DNA of 64,000 nucleotides from positions 2,713,001-2,777,000 of the forward strand of contig NZ_CP129970.2 of the NCBI RefSeq assembly GCF_030503895.2. The letters are read 5' to 3'. This DNA comes from Marivirga arenosa (GTDB lineage: Bacteria; Bacteroidota; Bacteroidia; Cytophagales; Cyclobacteriaceae). Position numbers and translations under genes: made by a program. The notes under the pieces are model-generated. The model was not told where the DNA came from. It did not search any database and saw nothing but the letters and a program-made list of their open reading frames with translations. Below are positions 46,393-55,649 of the stretch, piece by piece; position 1 is the first letter of the stretch; each line of letters opens with the position of its first letter.

Positions 46393-47033
46393 TCTATTTT
46401 ATTTTTATCAACTAATTTCTTTTTCCCAAATCTATTGAAGTAGTACCAATCCCCAATTTTTTCTCCCATTTCGTAATTTCCTTCATAAGTTTTACGACCC
46501 TTATTGTCATAATAAACCCAATGATCATTTTCTTTACCTTCGGTATAGCTACCAGATTGAATGATTTGACCGTCTTCATTATAAAATTTCCATGGACCGT
46601 CAGGAAGCCCCTTCTCATAGTTGCCAGCTTGTCTTAGCTTTCCATTTTTATGATAAAATTCCCATAATCCATCATAGTTGCTATTTAAATATTCTCCCTG
46701 CTTCTCAATTCTTCCGCTCCTATAATAGTAAGTAGCTTTCCCCTCTAAATCTCCATTAACCCAATTTTCTTCGGCATTTAAATTTCCGTTTTCATGAAAT
46801 TTTATCAATTTACCATGAAGCTCACCTGATTTATAATGCTCAATAGAATTGATTTCTCCATTTGGAAAATAGTAGATCCATTCATTCTCCTTAATACCCT
46901 TTTTTGCTTCTCCAACAGCTTTTATCTTGCCTGAATCATAATAACTTGTGTCAATTTGAGAATTTGCTGTTCCATATTTGAATAAACAAATTGTCAAAAT
47001 TGTGTAAAAGCAATATTTAATATTATTAATCAA
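46389..47033 (-). CDS. MORN/YwqK-type repeat protein with signal peptide
   Basis: About eight repeats of 22-24 residues (GxWxFYxxxGxLxxxGxY), the same family as the large protein at 28743 but without a barrel. Two starts are possible. ATG 47093 gives 234 residues with a 26-residue hydrophilic head before the hydrophobic segment and overlaps the divergent ATG. TTG 47033 gives 214 residues and a normal signal peptide (MINNIKYCFYTILTICLFKYGTANSQ). I prefer TTG. Periplasmic or surface-exposed; role unknown. The stop overlaps that of the Omp85-like gene in a shared TTAA. Confidence 0.8.
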   Translation of the reverse strand: MINNIKYCFYTILTICLFKYGTANSQIDTSYYDSGKIKAVGEAKKGIKENEWIYYFPNGEINSIEHYKSGELHGKLIKFHENGNLNAEENWVNGDLEGKATYYYRSGRIEKQGEYLNSNYDGLWEFYHKNGKLRQAGNYEKGLPDGPWKFYNEDGQIIQSGSYTEGKENDHWVYYDNKGRKTYEGNYEMGEKIGDWYYFNRFGKKKLVDKNKID

Positions 47034-47066
47034 ATTTATTTCTATATATTTATTATCTAAATTAAA

Positions 47067-47074
47067 TACTTTTG
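47067..47074 (+). promoter_or_regulatory. Bacteroidota -7 promoter box for the PorV-like gene
   Basis: TACTTTTG, exact TAnnTTTG, 17 bases upstream of ATG 47092. It would fall inside the longer version of the divergent MORN gene, which is one reason to prefer that gene's TTG start. Confidence 0.5.
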
Positions 47075-47091
47075 TTTTCTTATTCAAAAAC

Positions 47092-47907
47092 ATGAAGTTT
47101 TTAACTATCAGCCTAACCTTACTTCTTATAGTCGTTCAATTACAAGCGCAATCCATTTATTCGCCCGTATCAGCTAAAGTGATTGGTCTTGCCGATGCTA
47201 CTGTAGCAATGGAAGGATATTGGTCCTCCTACAGGAATATCGCTGGTATAACCTCAACAAGTGGAATTGAAGTTGGAGCTTCTTATGAAAATAAATATTC
47301 ATTGCCCTCCATGAATATTATGGCTGTAGGAATTACCAGTAAATTACCATTTGGATATACGGCTATTAACGTAATGAGATTTGGTGGAGATATTTACAAT
47401 GAGCATAAAGCTACATTGGGCTATGCAACCGAAATTGGAATAATTAAAATCGGTCTCAATGTTAATTACCTTCAAGTAAGTGTACTTGATTTTGGAGTTA
47501 GAAATGCATTTTCATTTGATTTTGGCGGAATAGCAAGCCTTACACCAAAATTAAAAATAGGAGCGCAAGCTTTGAATATATCTCAATCCAAGTTGGGTTC
47601 AGTTTCAGCACAAAGAATTCCAACCCTATTAAAAATGGGAGTTTCTTATACTCCACAGGAATACATTCTTTTCAATGTGGAACTTGAAAAAGATATATTA
47701 TTTCCTACTCAATTAAAAATAGGAGCGGAATATAATTTTCTTAAAAAGTTTTACTTAAGAGCGGGCATGAGAAGCGCATCATATCAAACCTTTTACGGAC
47801 TTGGAATTGAATTTATAGATATTAATTGGGATTATGCTTTAAGTAATCATGCCGAGCTAGGCATTTCCCATAGTATTTCAATTCATTACAGTTTAAAAAG
47901 AAGATGA
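47092..47907 (+). CDS. PorV/PorQ-like outer-membrane beta-barrel protein
   Basis: 271 residues. A signal peptide ends at LQAQ. The mature N terminus reads SAKVIGLADATVAMEGYWSSYRNIAGI, matching the PorV/PorQ pattern ARxxGMGxAxVA..D...NPAG. The rest is regular amphipathic strands ending SISIHYSLKRR. In type IX secretion, PorV-type barrels shuttle cargo; whether this one does is unknown. Its stop overlaps the start of the helix-hairpin-helix gene by 4 bp (ATGA), so the two are coupled. Confidence 0.75.
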   Translation: MKFLTISLTLLLIVVQLQAQSIYSPVSAKVIGLADATVAMEGYWSSYRNIAGITSTSGIEVGASYENKYSLPSMNIMAVGITSKLPFGYTAINVMRFGGDIYNEHKATLGYATEIGIIKIGLNVNYLQVSVLDFGVRNAFSFDFGGIASLTPKLKIGAQALNISQSKLGSVSAQRIPTLLKMGVSYTPQEYILFNVELEKDILFPTQLKIGAEYNFLKKFYLRAGMRSASYQTFYGLGIEFIDINWDYALSNHAELGISHSISIHYSLKRR

Positions 47908-49979
47908 TACTCAAGAATTACATATTGAGTATTTTAATTCTGATTCAATTATTTTCAATAAACATAATTAATGCGCAACAACAGGACTTTGACTTAGAAG
48001 ATTTCATTGAAAGAAACTTTCCAATTCAGGATTCTGAGCTTAATTATGAAGATGTATATGAATCTTTATTTCAAATTTATCAATCACCCATAAACTTAAA
48101 TAAGGCTAATAGACAAGATTTACAATCATTATTGATATTAAGTAATATTCAGATAAATGAATTTTTAGCTTATCGTGCAAAAAATGGAGATTTTCTTTCT
48201 ATTTATGAACTGCAAGCTGTCCCTGAATTTGATTTGCAAACCATAAAATCAATCTTACCCTTTATAAGTATTATTGATGACGGTTTACAATCAGATAATA
48301 GATATTTATTGAGAAGAATATTAGAGGAAGAAAATAATTATTTGATTATTCGGTCAGATAGGGTAATAGAGCCTAAGGCTGGGTATGATATTGAAACAGA
48401 TAATCCATATTTAGGTAGCCCCAATAGAGTTTATACGCGCTTTAGGATAAGTCATAATGATGATTTTAGCTTTGGGTTTACTGCCGAGAAGGATGCAGGA
48501 GAAAAATTGTCATGGAATCCAGGCCAGAGCCAATATGGTATGGATTATTGGTCTTTTCATGCCCAATTAGAAAATATTGGGAAATTGAAAAATATAATTT
48601 TAGGTGATTATCAATTGCAATTAGGTCAGTCTTTACTTTTTGGTGCAGGTTTTTCTGTAGGAAAAGGTAGCCAAACAGTAGCTACTGCCAGAAGAAGTAA
48701 TTTAGGGGCCTTGCCTTACACTTCTGTTTTGGAAACCAATTTTTTTAGAGGAATAGCTGCTACCTACTCAATTCATAGTAATTTAGATTTCACTTCATTT
48801 TACAGTTATAATTCAATAGATGCCAGCACCGAAATAGATTCGGCACTAAGCCAAGAAGAATATTTTTCATCCATAAGATTAAATGGGTTTCATAGAACAA
48901 ATTCAGAATTGGAAGCAAAGAATGCTATCAATGCGCAGAATTTTGGTGGAAATCTACTTTTCACAACTACAGATCAAAAATTAAATGTGGGTTTAAATTT
49001 TATTCAAACTATTTATGATAGGCCCTATTTTCGTCAAAACACTAAATACAATCAATTTGAATTTAGTGGAGATCAAAACTCTAATTATGGCTTATTTGTA
49101 AATTACTATTGGCGAAATTTTCATTTTTTTGGAGAATCAGCCATGAGTTCATCAAAGGGAATTGGTAGTGTTGGTGGTTTTATAGCTTCTCTTGCATCTA
49201 ATGTGCAAACTAGTATTGTTCTTAGGCATTATCAAAAAGATTTTCATTCATTTTATGGAAATGCATTTGGTGAGAATACCAGGAATATAAATGAAAAGGG
49301 AGTTTATTGGGGGCTTGAATACCAGCCGTTTAGAAAGTTAAGTATATCAGCATACCATGATCAATTTATTTTTCCATGGTTAAAATTTCGTGCAGATGCT
49401 CCTTCGAAAGGGAATGAATCATTGATTAGATTTAATTATAAATTCAACAGACAAATTAATTTCTATTCACAATTTCGCATCGAAAATAAAGAGAGAAATG
49501 TAGAAACTTTAGATGAGTCAAATCTTTATGGATTGGCAAATGGTCAAAAAAGAAATTATATAGTGAATTTAGATCTCAGGCCTAAAAGTATTATTTCTTT
49601 TAAAATGAGAGCTCAGTTTTCAGAGTATTTAATTGAGGAATCTTACACAAATGGAATGGCTATAATTCAAGATATTAATTTTGATTTGGGTAATTTCAGA
49701 TTGAGTACACGCTATTCTATTTTCGATACGGATGATTATGAAAATAGGCAATATGTTTATGAGAAAGATGTTTTATATGCGTTTTCAATTCCAGCATATC
49801 AAAATACTGGTACTAGAAATTACGTATTAGCTCAATATAAATTTTCTAAAAATCTACAGCTGTGGGCTAGATATTCTCAGTTTCGATATTTAGATCTGGA
49901 TTCTATCGGTTCAGGAAATGAGGAAATAAATGGAAATACAAAGTCTGAAGTTAAATTTCAAATGATGCTCAAAATCTGA
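47904..49979 (+). CDS. Helix-hairpin-helix domain protein with C-terminal outer-membrane barrel
   Basis: 691 residues. A signal peptide (about 1-24) is followed by a ComEA-like helix-hairpin-helix region (SPINLNKANRQDLQSLLILSN...YELQAVPEF, about 56-120). The remaining 570 residues are strands with many aromatic residues and GDYQLQLGQSLLFGAG, consistent with a large barrel. HHH domains in secreted proteins bind DNA, suggesting but not proving a role in DNA binding or uptake at the surface. It forms a two-gene operon with the PorV-like barrel. Confidence 0.8.
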   Translation: MILKNYILSILILIQLFSINIINAQQQDFDLEDFIERNFPIQDSELNYEDVYESLFQIYQSPINLNKANRQDLQSLLILSNIQINEFLAYRAKNGDFLSIYELQAVPEFDLQTIKSILPFISIIDDGLQSDNRYLLRRILEEENNYLIIRSDRVIEPKAGYDIETDNPYLGSPNRVYTRFRISHNDDFSFGFTAEKDAGEKLSWNPGQSQYGMDYWSFHAQLENIGKLKNIILGDYQLQLGQSLLFGAGFSVGKGSQTVATARRSNLGALPYTSVLETNFFRGIAATYSIHSNLDFTSFYSYNSIDASTEIDSALSQEEYFSSIRLNGFHRTNSELEAKNAINAQNFGGNLLFTTTDQKLNVGLNFIQTIYDRPYFRQNTKYNQFEFSGDQNSNYGLFVNYYWRNFHFFGESAMSSSKGIGSVGGFIASLASNVQTSIVLRHYQKDFHSFYGNAFGENTRNINEKGVYWGLEYQPFRKLSISAYHDQFIFPWLKFRADAPSKGNESLIRFNYKFNRQINFYSQFRIENKERNVETLDESNLYGLANGQKRNYIVNLDLRPKSIISFKMRAQFSEYLIEESYTNGMAIIQDINFDLGNFRLSTRYSIFDTDDYENRQYVYEKDVLYAFSIPAYQNTGTRNYVLAQYKFSKNLQLWARYSQFRYLDLDSIGSGNEEINGNTKSEVKFQMMLKI

Positions 49980-50052
49980 TTTTTCCTGAAATTATTTTAA
50001 GTTGAACGGAAACATTTTAAATTTATAATTTGTAGTGATAAAAAAATATTGA

Positions 50053-50778
50053 ATGCGTTCCTTAAAACTGATTCCTTTATTACTTATAATCTTTTTTATA
50101 ACATCCTGTAATTATACCACCCCACCAGAAATGTTATTTGGTAATTGGTATATAGCTTCAGTGAAAGCTAATGGGCATAACATGACAAGTGACTATTTAG
50201 ATGAAAATACAAGGTATCTGGTTTTCGAAGAAGAAGGAACATATCAGATTGGTTTATTAGATACTGCAAGTGAGAAGAGTTGGTTGATTCATCCTGATAA
50301 AAATGAATTGGTTATGATGCAAGGGACACCATTTGATGACACTAAGACATGGAAAGTAAAAGCTGCTGATAATTTAGTTTTTTTAAATGATAAGCATAAT
50401 CATTTCCAAATTGAGTTAAAGCGTAAAAAGGAGTTGCCAAAACTTGAAATTATGCAAGAGGAGGCTCTTGTTGGGAAGTGGATTATTGATAAAGTAACTG
50501 TGAACGGTTATAACAATACGGATAAATATGCTTTTCCTAACCGGTGGATTTTGCTCGCAGATGATGGTAGATTTTATAATGGGAATGAAAAAGGGGATCA
50601 AAATGTTGGCTTTTGGAAAGCAAATAGTTCTCTAACTAAATTAGATTTCTTCGATCAAAAGACTAAGCAAAACTCTTTTATAAGTTTCAATATTGCAAAT
50701 AATACTATTTGGTACGAAAAGCAGCGAGAAGATAGGAACCAACCTCAAGTCAGAGTTTATTTCAAAAAGTCCGAATAA
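50053..50778 (+). CDS. Lipoprotein with two tandem lipocalin-like domains
   Basis: 241 residues. The lipobox is IFFITSC with C19 as the lipidated residue. The mature protein consists of two copies of one fold: LFGNWYIASVKANGHN...YLVFEEEGTYQ (about 29-115) and LVGKWIIDKVTVNGYN...WILLADDGRFY (about 142-235). Each begins with the G-x-W of lipocalin-like proteins. Located in the periplasm, anchored to a membrane. The ligand is unknown. It lies 73 bases downstream of the HHH gene and could be in that transcript. Confidence 0.8.
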   Translation: MRSLKLIPLLLIIFFITSCNYTTPPEMLFGNWYIASVKANGHNMTSDYLDENTRYLVFEEEGTYQIGLLDTASEKSWLIHPDKNELVMMQGTPFDDTKTWKVKAADNLVFLNDKHNHFQIELKRKKELPKLEIMQEEALVGKWIIDKVTVNGYNNTDKYAFPNRWILLADDGRFYNGNEKGDQNVGFWKANSSLTKLDFFDQKTKQNSFISFNIANNTIWYEKQREDRNQPQVRVYFKKSE

Positions 50779-50905
50779 TTATGTTTATAATTTATATACA
50801 TAGTATTTGAAAACACATATTATCCAGTTTTTTATCCGATTATATATTTTAATTTAATTTTCTCCTTTTAATATTCGATATTCGGTTCATACTAAAACTA
50901 AAACT

Positions 50906-53674
50906 ATGAAACGAATATTCACTTCTATCATCCTATTGATGGTTTCATATCTTTCTTGGGCTCAAGTTCAGCCAACAGAAGCATCTTCTATTTTGAAAGG
51001 TATTGAAAACAGAAAACAGTTAGCGAATAACTCACTTTTAAAAAATTATCCAGCTAGAAATGTTGGACCTGTAATTCAAGGAGCAAGAATTGTAGATATT
51101 GCGGTTAATCATGAAAATATAAAAGAATTTTATATCGCTTATGCATCAGGAGGTTTGTATCATACTGAAAATAATGGAATAAGTTTTAAGTCGATTTTCG
51201 ATAATGTAGGGGCCTTAACTATTGGAGATATTGCATTGGCCCCTTCGAATGAGAATATTATATATGTAGGTACAGGTGAGAATAACTCTAGTAGAAGTAG
51301 TTATGCAGGTTCTGGAATCTATAAATCAACAAACAAAGGAGAGAGTTGGGAATTTATAGGTTTGCCTGCGAGTCAGCATATCGGAAGAATAATTGTACAT
51401 CCTAAAGACCCAAATACAGTATGGGTAGCTGCAATGGGAGGTTTGTATTCAGATAATGAGGAGAGAGGAGTTTTTAAAACTACAGATGGTGGTGAAAACT
51501 GGAATAAAGTACTTTATGTAGATGAAAAGACGGGAGCTATAGACTTAATTATTCATCCTGAAAATTCTGATATGCTTTGGGCGAGTATGTGGCAAAGAAA
51601 AAGATATGCTTGGGATTTTGAAGGCAATGGTGAAGGTTCAGGTGTTTATATGTCTACTGATGGAGGTGATAATTGGACACTTTCAATGAATGGGATTGAT
51701 GATAATGAGTTTACTGGTAGAATTGGTTTAGATATTTCTCTGTCTAATCCTGATATCATGTATGCCTTAATGGATTATCAAAAAGAAGAAAAAAGGGAAA
51801 AAAAATCTGGTGAAGAAGGTTTAACTCAAGCAGACTTTTTGGAAATGTCTGTTAAGGATTTTTTAAAATTAGATAATAAAGCTTTAGATGAGTTCTTAGA
51901 TAGCAATAATTTCCCTAAAAGATATACTGCTGTTAATGTTAAGAATGATGTTGAAAAAGGTGTTTATCAACCTAAAGCATTAAGTGATTACTTAGGCGAT
52001 GCAAATGCAGCTTTGTTTGATACTGATGTGAAAGGTGCCGTAGTGTATAAATCGGTAGATCAGGGAAAAACATGGCAGAAGACCCATGATTATGATTTAT
52101 CAGGTGTTTATTATACCTATGGTTATTATTTCGGTGAAATTCGTGTAGCCACCGAAAATCCAGAAACGATTTATGCATTAGGTGTTCCGTTAGTAGTTTC
52201 TAGAGATGGTGGTAAAACATTTAATAGAACCGATACTATAGGAGATGTTCATGCTGATCATCATGCTATGTGGATTAATCCTGTGGATGATGATCACATC
52301 ATATTAGGAAATGATGGAGGGTTATATATTTCATATGATGGCGGAGCTACCTGGGATCATAAAAATAGTATGTCTGTTGGGCAATTTTATACTGTGAATG
52401 TGGATATGGAAAAACCATACAATATTTATGGTGGTCTTCAAGATAATGGAACTATGGTAGGTAGTTCCCGAACTATTCCTAATGAAAGAGGTCAATGGGA
52501 GAGACTTTTTGGTGGAGACGGTATGTACGTTTCAGCTGATCCTAGAAATTCAGATCTTGTATATGTCGGATTCCAATTTGGTAATTACTACAGAATTAAT
52601 AGATCTACTGGTGATAGAAAGTATATAACTCCAAAGCATAATATAGGAGAAGATAGATTGCGATTTAATTGGAGAACGCCAGTTGTAATGAGTCATCATA
52701 ATCCAGACATTATCTACATAGGAGCTCAGAAAGTGTATAGAAGTTTAAATCAAGGTGATAGCTGGTCAGCCATTACAAACGATTTAACCAATGGTCCGAA
52801 AGAAGGAAATGTTCCTTTTGCAACGGTTACTGAAATTGCTGAATCACCATTAGATTTTGGTACATTATATTTTGGTACTGATGATGGTAACGTCTGGTTA
52901 TTAAAAGAAGGACAAAGTATTAAAAAGCTAAATAATGGAATTCCTGATGATTTATGGGTTTCAAGTATTCATCCATCTCAACATGATTTAGGTACCGTTT
53001 ACCTGTCTTTAACGGCATATCGTAATGATAATTTCCAGAATTATGTGTATAAAAGCACAGATTTTGGAGAAAACTGGAAGTCAATTAGTGGCGATTTACC
53101 CGAAGAATCAGTTAATGTGATATACGAAGATCCGAAAGTTGCAGGTTTGTTATATATAGGAACTGATCATGGTTTATATACCAGTATTAATGATGGAGAA
53201 AACTGGATGCATATGGGAGCAATTCCTAACGTTGCTACTTACGATTTAATTGTTCACCCAAGAGATCTTGAATTGGTCGTGGCCACTCATGGAAGAAGTA
53301 TGTATGTGTTGGATGTAAAGCCGATTCAAAAAATTGCTGAAAAATCTGATTCACAAGAATTAATAACATTTGATTTAGATAATATTCGTTACAGCGAAAG
53401 ATGGGGTGAGAAAACACATCCTTATTCTAAAGAATATGTTCCAAGTTTAGAATTACCATTATATAATAATTCTTCTAAAGAAGCGGCTGTAAAATTTGAA
53501 TTAATTAATGAAGAAGGGAATTCTATTCATTCATGGACTGAGACCTCTCAGAAAGGCTTTAATTCATATACATGGGATTGTAAATTGAATAATAGCTTTA
53601 TTGGAAAAGGAAAATATAAGTTTAAGATATCAATGGCTAAAGAATCCTATGAGCAAGCTTTTGAAGTGAAGTAA
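50906..53674 (+). CDS. Secreted BNR/sortilin-like beta-propeller protein
   Basis: 922 residues. A signal peptide (about 1-20) precedes a long array of Asp-box repeats (S/T-x-D/N-x-G-x-x-W): KSTNKGESW, KTTDGGENW, STDGGDNW, VSRDGGKTF, ISYDGGATW, RSLNQGDSW, KSTDFGENW and TSINDGENW. These form one or two beta-propellers as in VPS10/sortilin and sialidase-like proteins. The catalytic Asp, Tyr and Arg set of sialidases is not seen, so a binding role is more likely. The last 90 residues form a beta-sandwich tail. No type IX secretion C-terminal signal is obvious. Confidence 0.87.
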   Translation: MKRIFTSIILLMVSYLSWAQVQPTEASSILKGIENRKQLANNSLLKNYPARNVGPVIQGARIVDIAVNHENIKEFYIAYASGGLYHTENNGISFKSIFDNVGALTIGDIALAPSNENIIYVGTGENNSSRSSYAGSGIYKSTNKGESWEFIGLPASQHIGRIIVHPKDPNTVWVAAMGGLYSDNEERGVFKTTDGGENWNKVLYVDEKTGAIDLIIHPENSDMLWASMWQRKRYAWDFEGNGEGSGVYMSTDGGDNWTLSMNGIDDNEFTGRIGLDISLSNPDIMYALMDYQKEEKREKKSGEEGLTQADFLEMSVKDFLKLDNKALDEFLDSNNFPKRYTAVNVKNDVEKGVYQPKALSDYLGDANAALFDTDVKGAVVYKSVDQGKTWQKTHDYDLSGVYYTYGYYFGEIRVATENPETIYALGVPLVVSRDGGKTFNRTDTIGDVHADHHAMWINPVDDDHIILGNDGGLYISYDGGATWDHKNSMSVGQFYTVNVDMEKPYNIYGGLQDNGTMVGSSRTIPNERGQWERLFGGDGMYVSADPRNSDLVYVGFQFGNYYRINRSTGDRKYITPKHNIGEDRLRFNWRTPVVMSHHNPDIIYIGAQKVYRSLNQGDSWSAITNDLTNGPKEGNVPFATVTEIAESPLDFGTLYFGTDDGNVWLLKEGQSIKKLNNGIPDDLWVSSIHPSQHDLGTVYLSLTAYRNDNFQNYVYKSTDFGENWKSISGDLPEESVNVIYEDPKVAGLLYIGTDHGLYTSINDGENWMHMGAIPNVATYDLIVHPRDLELVVATHGRSMYVLDVKPIQKIAEKSDSQELITFDLDNIRYSERWGEKTHPYSKEYVPSLELPLYNNSSKEAAVKFELINEEGNSIHSWTETSQKGFNSYTWDCKLNNSFIGKGKYKFKISMAKESYEQAFEVK

Positions 53675-54154
53675 TTATAAATTCTTAGGATATTGAAAAA
53701 ATTGGAGTGTGGCATTTTTATTAGATGTGGCACTCCATTTTTTTACTTCAAAGTCAAAATGTAAGATTCCACAAGTTGGCACATTCTCTTGAAATCCCGA
53801 ATTTAAATAATGCACCAAATCATTTATTCCGGGATTGTGACTCACTATCATTAAAGAATTAATTTCATCATCAACACTTTTAATAATTGAAAGAAGCTGT
53901 TTAGAGCTAGCATGATATAATTTATCATCTATTTCTAATGGGCTATGAAGCGTTGCTTGAAATGCCTTTGCTGTATCCAAAGCTCTTCTTGCACCACTCG
54001 ATAGAATCAAGTCAACATTAGCTTTTTTCGATAACCAAAAACTCATTTTAGGGGCATCTCTTTTTCCTCTATCATTCAAAGGTCTGTCATAATCATTTAA
54101 GGAAGGATTATCCCAGCTTGACTTAGCATGTCTAACTATTAACAATTTTTTCAT
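53675..54154 (-). CDS. SixA-like histidine phosphatase
   Basis: 159 residues from ATG 54154. A longer start at 54193 adds 13 hydrophobic residues and is rejected because the family begins MKKLLIVRHAKSSW. The catalytic RHA (R8, H9) and the second His in MIVSHNPGIND are present. It removes phosphate from phospho-His or other small phospho-substrates. Its stop abuts the stop of the BNR gene with no gap. Confidence 0.9.
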   Translation of the reverse strand: MKKLLIVRHAKSSWDNPSLNDYDRPLNDRGKRDAPKMSFWLSKKANVDLILSSGARRALDTAKAFQATLHSPLEIDDKLYHASSKQLLSIIKSVDDEINSLMIVSHNPGINDLVHYLNSGFQENVPTCGILHFDFEVKKWSATSNKNATLQFFQYPKNL

Positions 54155-54236
54155 ATAAAATAAATATGCTACAATAGTAACGATACAGATCAAAAAATGT
54201 ATATTGCCTCAAATTTTAATTACTAACAATTTATTT

Positions 54237-54428
54237 ATGAGTACTGGAACAGTAAAGTTCTTCAATGAAGACAAAGGTTTTGGATTTATCATTGAAGACG
54301 AAACAGAGAACGAAATCTTCGTTCACGTAAGTGGTTTAGAGGACGATATCGAGAAAAACGATAAAGTTACTTTCGAAACTACTGATGGAAAAAAAGGCTT
54401 AAATGCCATTGGTGTCAGAAGAGTATAA
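54237..54428 (+). CDS. Cold-shock domain protein (CspA family)
   Basis: 63 residues from ATG 54237; the in-frame codons before it (from 54204) are 5' leader. The RNA-binding motifs RNP1 (KGFGFI) and RNP2 (IFVHVSG) are intact. Binds single-stranded RNA/DNA as a chaperone, probably inducible by cold or growth change. It is followed by a strong terminator and stands alone. Confidence 0.95.
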   Translation: MSTGTVKFFNEDKGFGFIIEDETENEIFVHVSGLEDDIEKNDKVTFETTDGKKGLNAIGVRRV

Positions 54429-54456
54429 TTTTAAATAATTTATAAATTCTGAATTT

Positions 54457-54487
54457 AAAGCTGATTGTTGTTCAATCGGCTTTTTTT
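54457..54487 (+). terminator. Intrinsic terminator after the cold-shock gene
   Basis: An 11-bp stem (54457-54467 and 54473-54483, one G-U pair) with a 5-base loop and a T7 run. Confidence 0.85.
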
Positions 54488-54555
54488 GTGCCCATATTTT
54501 AATCCTTCAAACAATTCTTTTCATTTTAAATTATTTTATAGCAGTATATTTCAAT

Positions 54556-54563
54556 TAATTTTG
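54556..54563 (+). promoter_or_regulatory. Bacteroidota -7 promoter box for the M42 peptidase
   Basis: TAATTTTG, exact TAnnTTTG, 19 bases upstream of ATG 54583. Confidence 0.5.
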
Positions 54564-54582
54564 AGAAATAAAAATTATAAAA

Positions 54583-55638
54583 ATGCAGAATTTAGATATA
54601 GAGTTATTATCCAAAATATGTGAGACTCCTGGAGCCCCGGGTCATGAAAAAAGAATCAGAGAACTTGTAATTGAGCAAGTAAAACCATTGGTTGATGAAG
54701 TGGAGGTCGACAATATGGGTAATGTGCATGCAATAAAAAAGGCATCTACCAATCCTGAAGGCAAAAAAGTGATGGTAGCTGCCCATATGGATGAAATTGG
54801 CTTTATGGTTACCCATATTGATGATAATGGCTTTTTGAGGTTTACTACTTTAGGAGGCTTCGATCCTAAAACTTTGACTGCACAAAGAGTAATTGTTCAT
54901 GGTAAGAAGGATGTAATTGGGGTTATGGGATCCAAACCTATTCACGTAATGACTCCAGAAGAACGAAATAAAGTGTCTAAAACTACAGATTACTTTATTG
55001 ATTTAGGGATGAAGAAAGAGGAGGTTGAGAAAATAGTGTCAGTAGGAGATACTGTAACCAGAGAACGTGAGTTGATTGAAATGGGGGATTGTGTAAACTG
55101 TAAATCAATTGATAACCGCGTTTCAGTATTTGTATTAATTGAAGCATTAAAAACCTTGAAAGACCACCCGTATGATGTTTATGCGGTATTTACAGTTCAA
55201 GAGGAAGTAGGATTGAGAGGTGCTAATGTAGCTTCGCATAAAATCAATCCTGATTTTGGTATTGCTTTAGATACTACTATTGCTTTTGATTTACCAGGTG
55301 CTCAATCACACGAAAAAGTTACCTCTCTAGGAGAGGGTACCGCTATAAAAGTTTTAGATGCCATGACCATTTGTGATTACAGAATGGTAGAATTCATGAA
55401 ACAAACAGCGGATAGAAATAGCATTAAATGGCAACCTGAAATTTTAACTGCAGGTGGGACAGATACCGCTGGATTGCAAAGAATGGGTAAAAATGGAGCG
55501 ATTGCAGGAGCGATCTCTATTCCCACTCGTAATTTACATCAAGTAATTGAAATGGCCCATAAACAAGATATTATGGATTCCGTTCAATTACTAAATGCTT
55601 GTTTAGAAACCTTAGATAAATATAACTGGGATCATTAA
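54583..55638 (+). CDS. M42-family metalloaminopeptidase (glutamyl aminopeptidase-like)
   Basis: 351 residues. Dinuclear metal ligands and catalytic residues are visible: H68 and D70 in AAHMDE, the CKSIDNR Asp, E207/E208 in VQEEVGLRGA, LDTTIAFD, and the late His in RNLHQVIEM. It trims N-terminal residues from short peptides as a large cytoplasmic TET-type particle. The CarboxypepD_reg gene follows after 11 bases. Confidence 0.93.
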   Translation: MQNLDIELLSKICETPGAPGHEKRIRELVIEQVKPLVDEVEVDNMGNVHAIKKASTNPEGKKVMVAAHMDEIGFMVTHIDDNGFLRFTTLGGFDPKTLTAQRVIVHGKKDVIGVMGSKPIHVMTPEERNKVSKTTDYFIDLGMKKEEVEKIVSVGDTVTRERELIEMGDCVNCKSIDNRVSVFVLIEALKTLKDHPYDVYAVFTVQEEVGLRGANVASHKINPDFGIALDTTIAFDLPGAQSHEKVTSLGEGTAIKVLDAMTICDYRMVEFMKQTADRNSIKWQPEILTAGGTDTAGLQRMGKNGAIAGAISIPTRNLHQVIEMAHKQDIMDSVQLLNACLETLDKYNWDH

Positions 55639-55649
55639 TTTTTAATTTT

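Noticed and set aside
54155-54193. Longer start for the SixA-like phosphatase
   Set aside because: It adds 13 hydrophobic residues ahead of a family-typical MKKLLIVRHA start.
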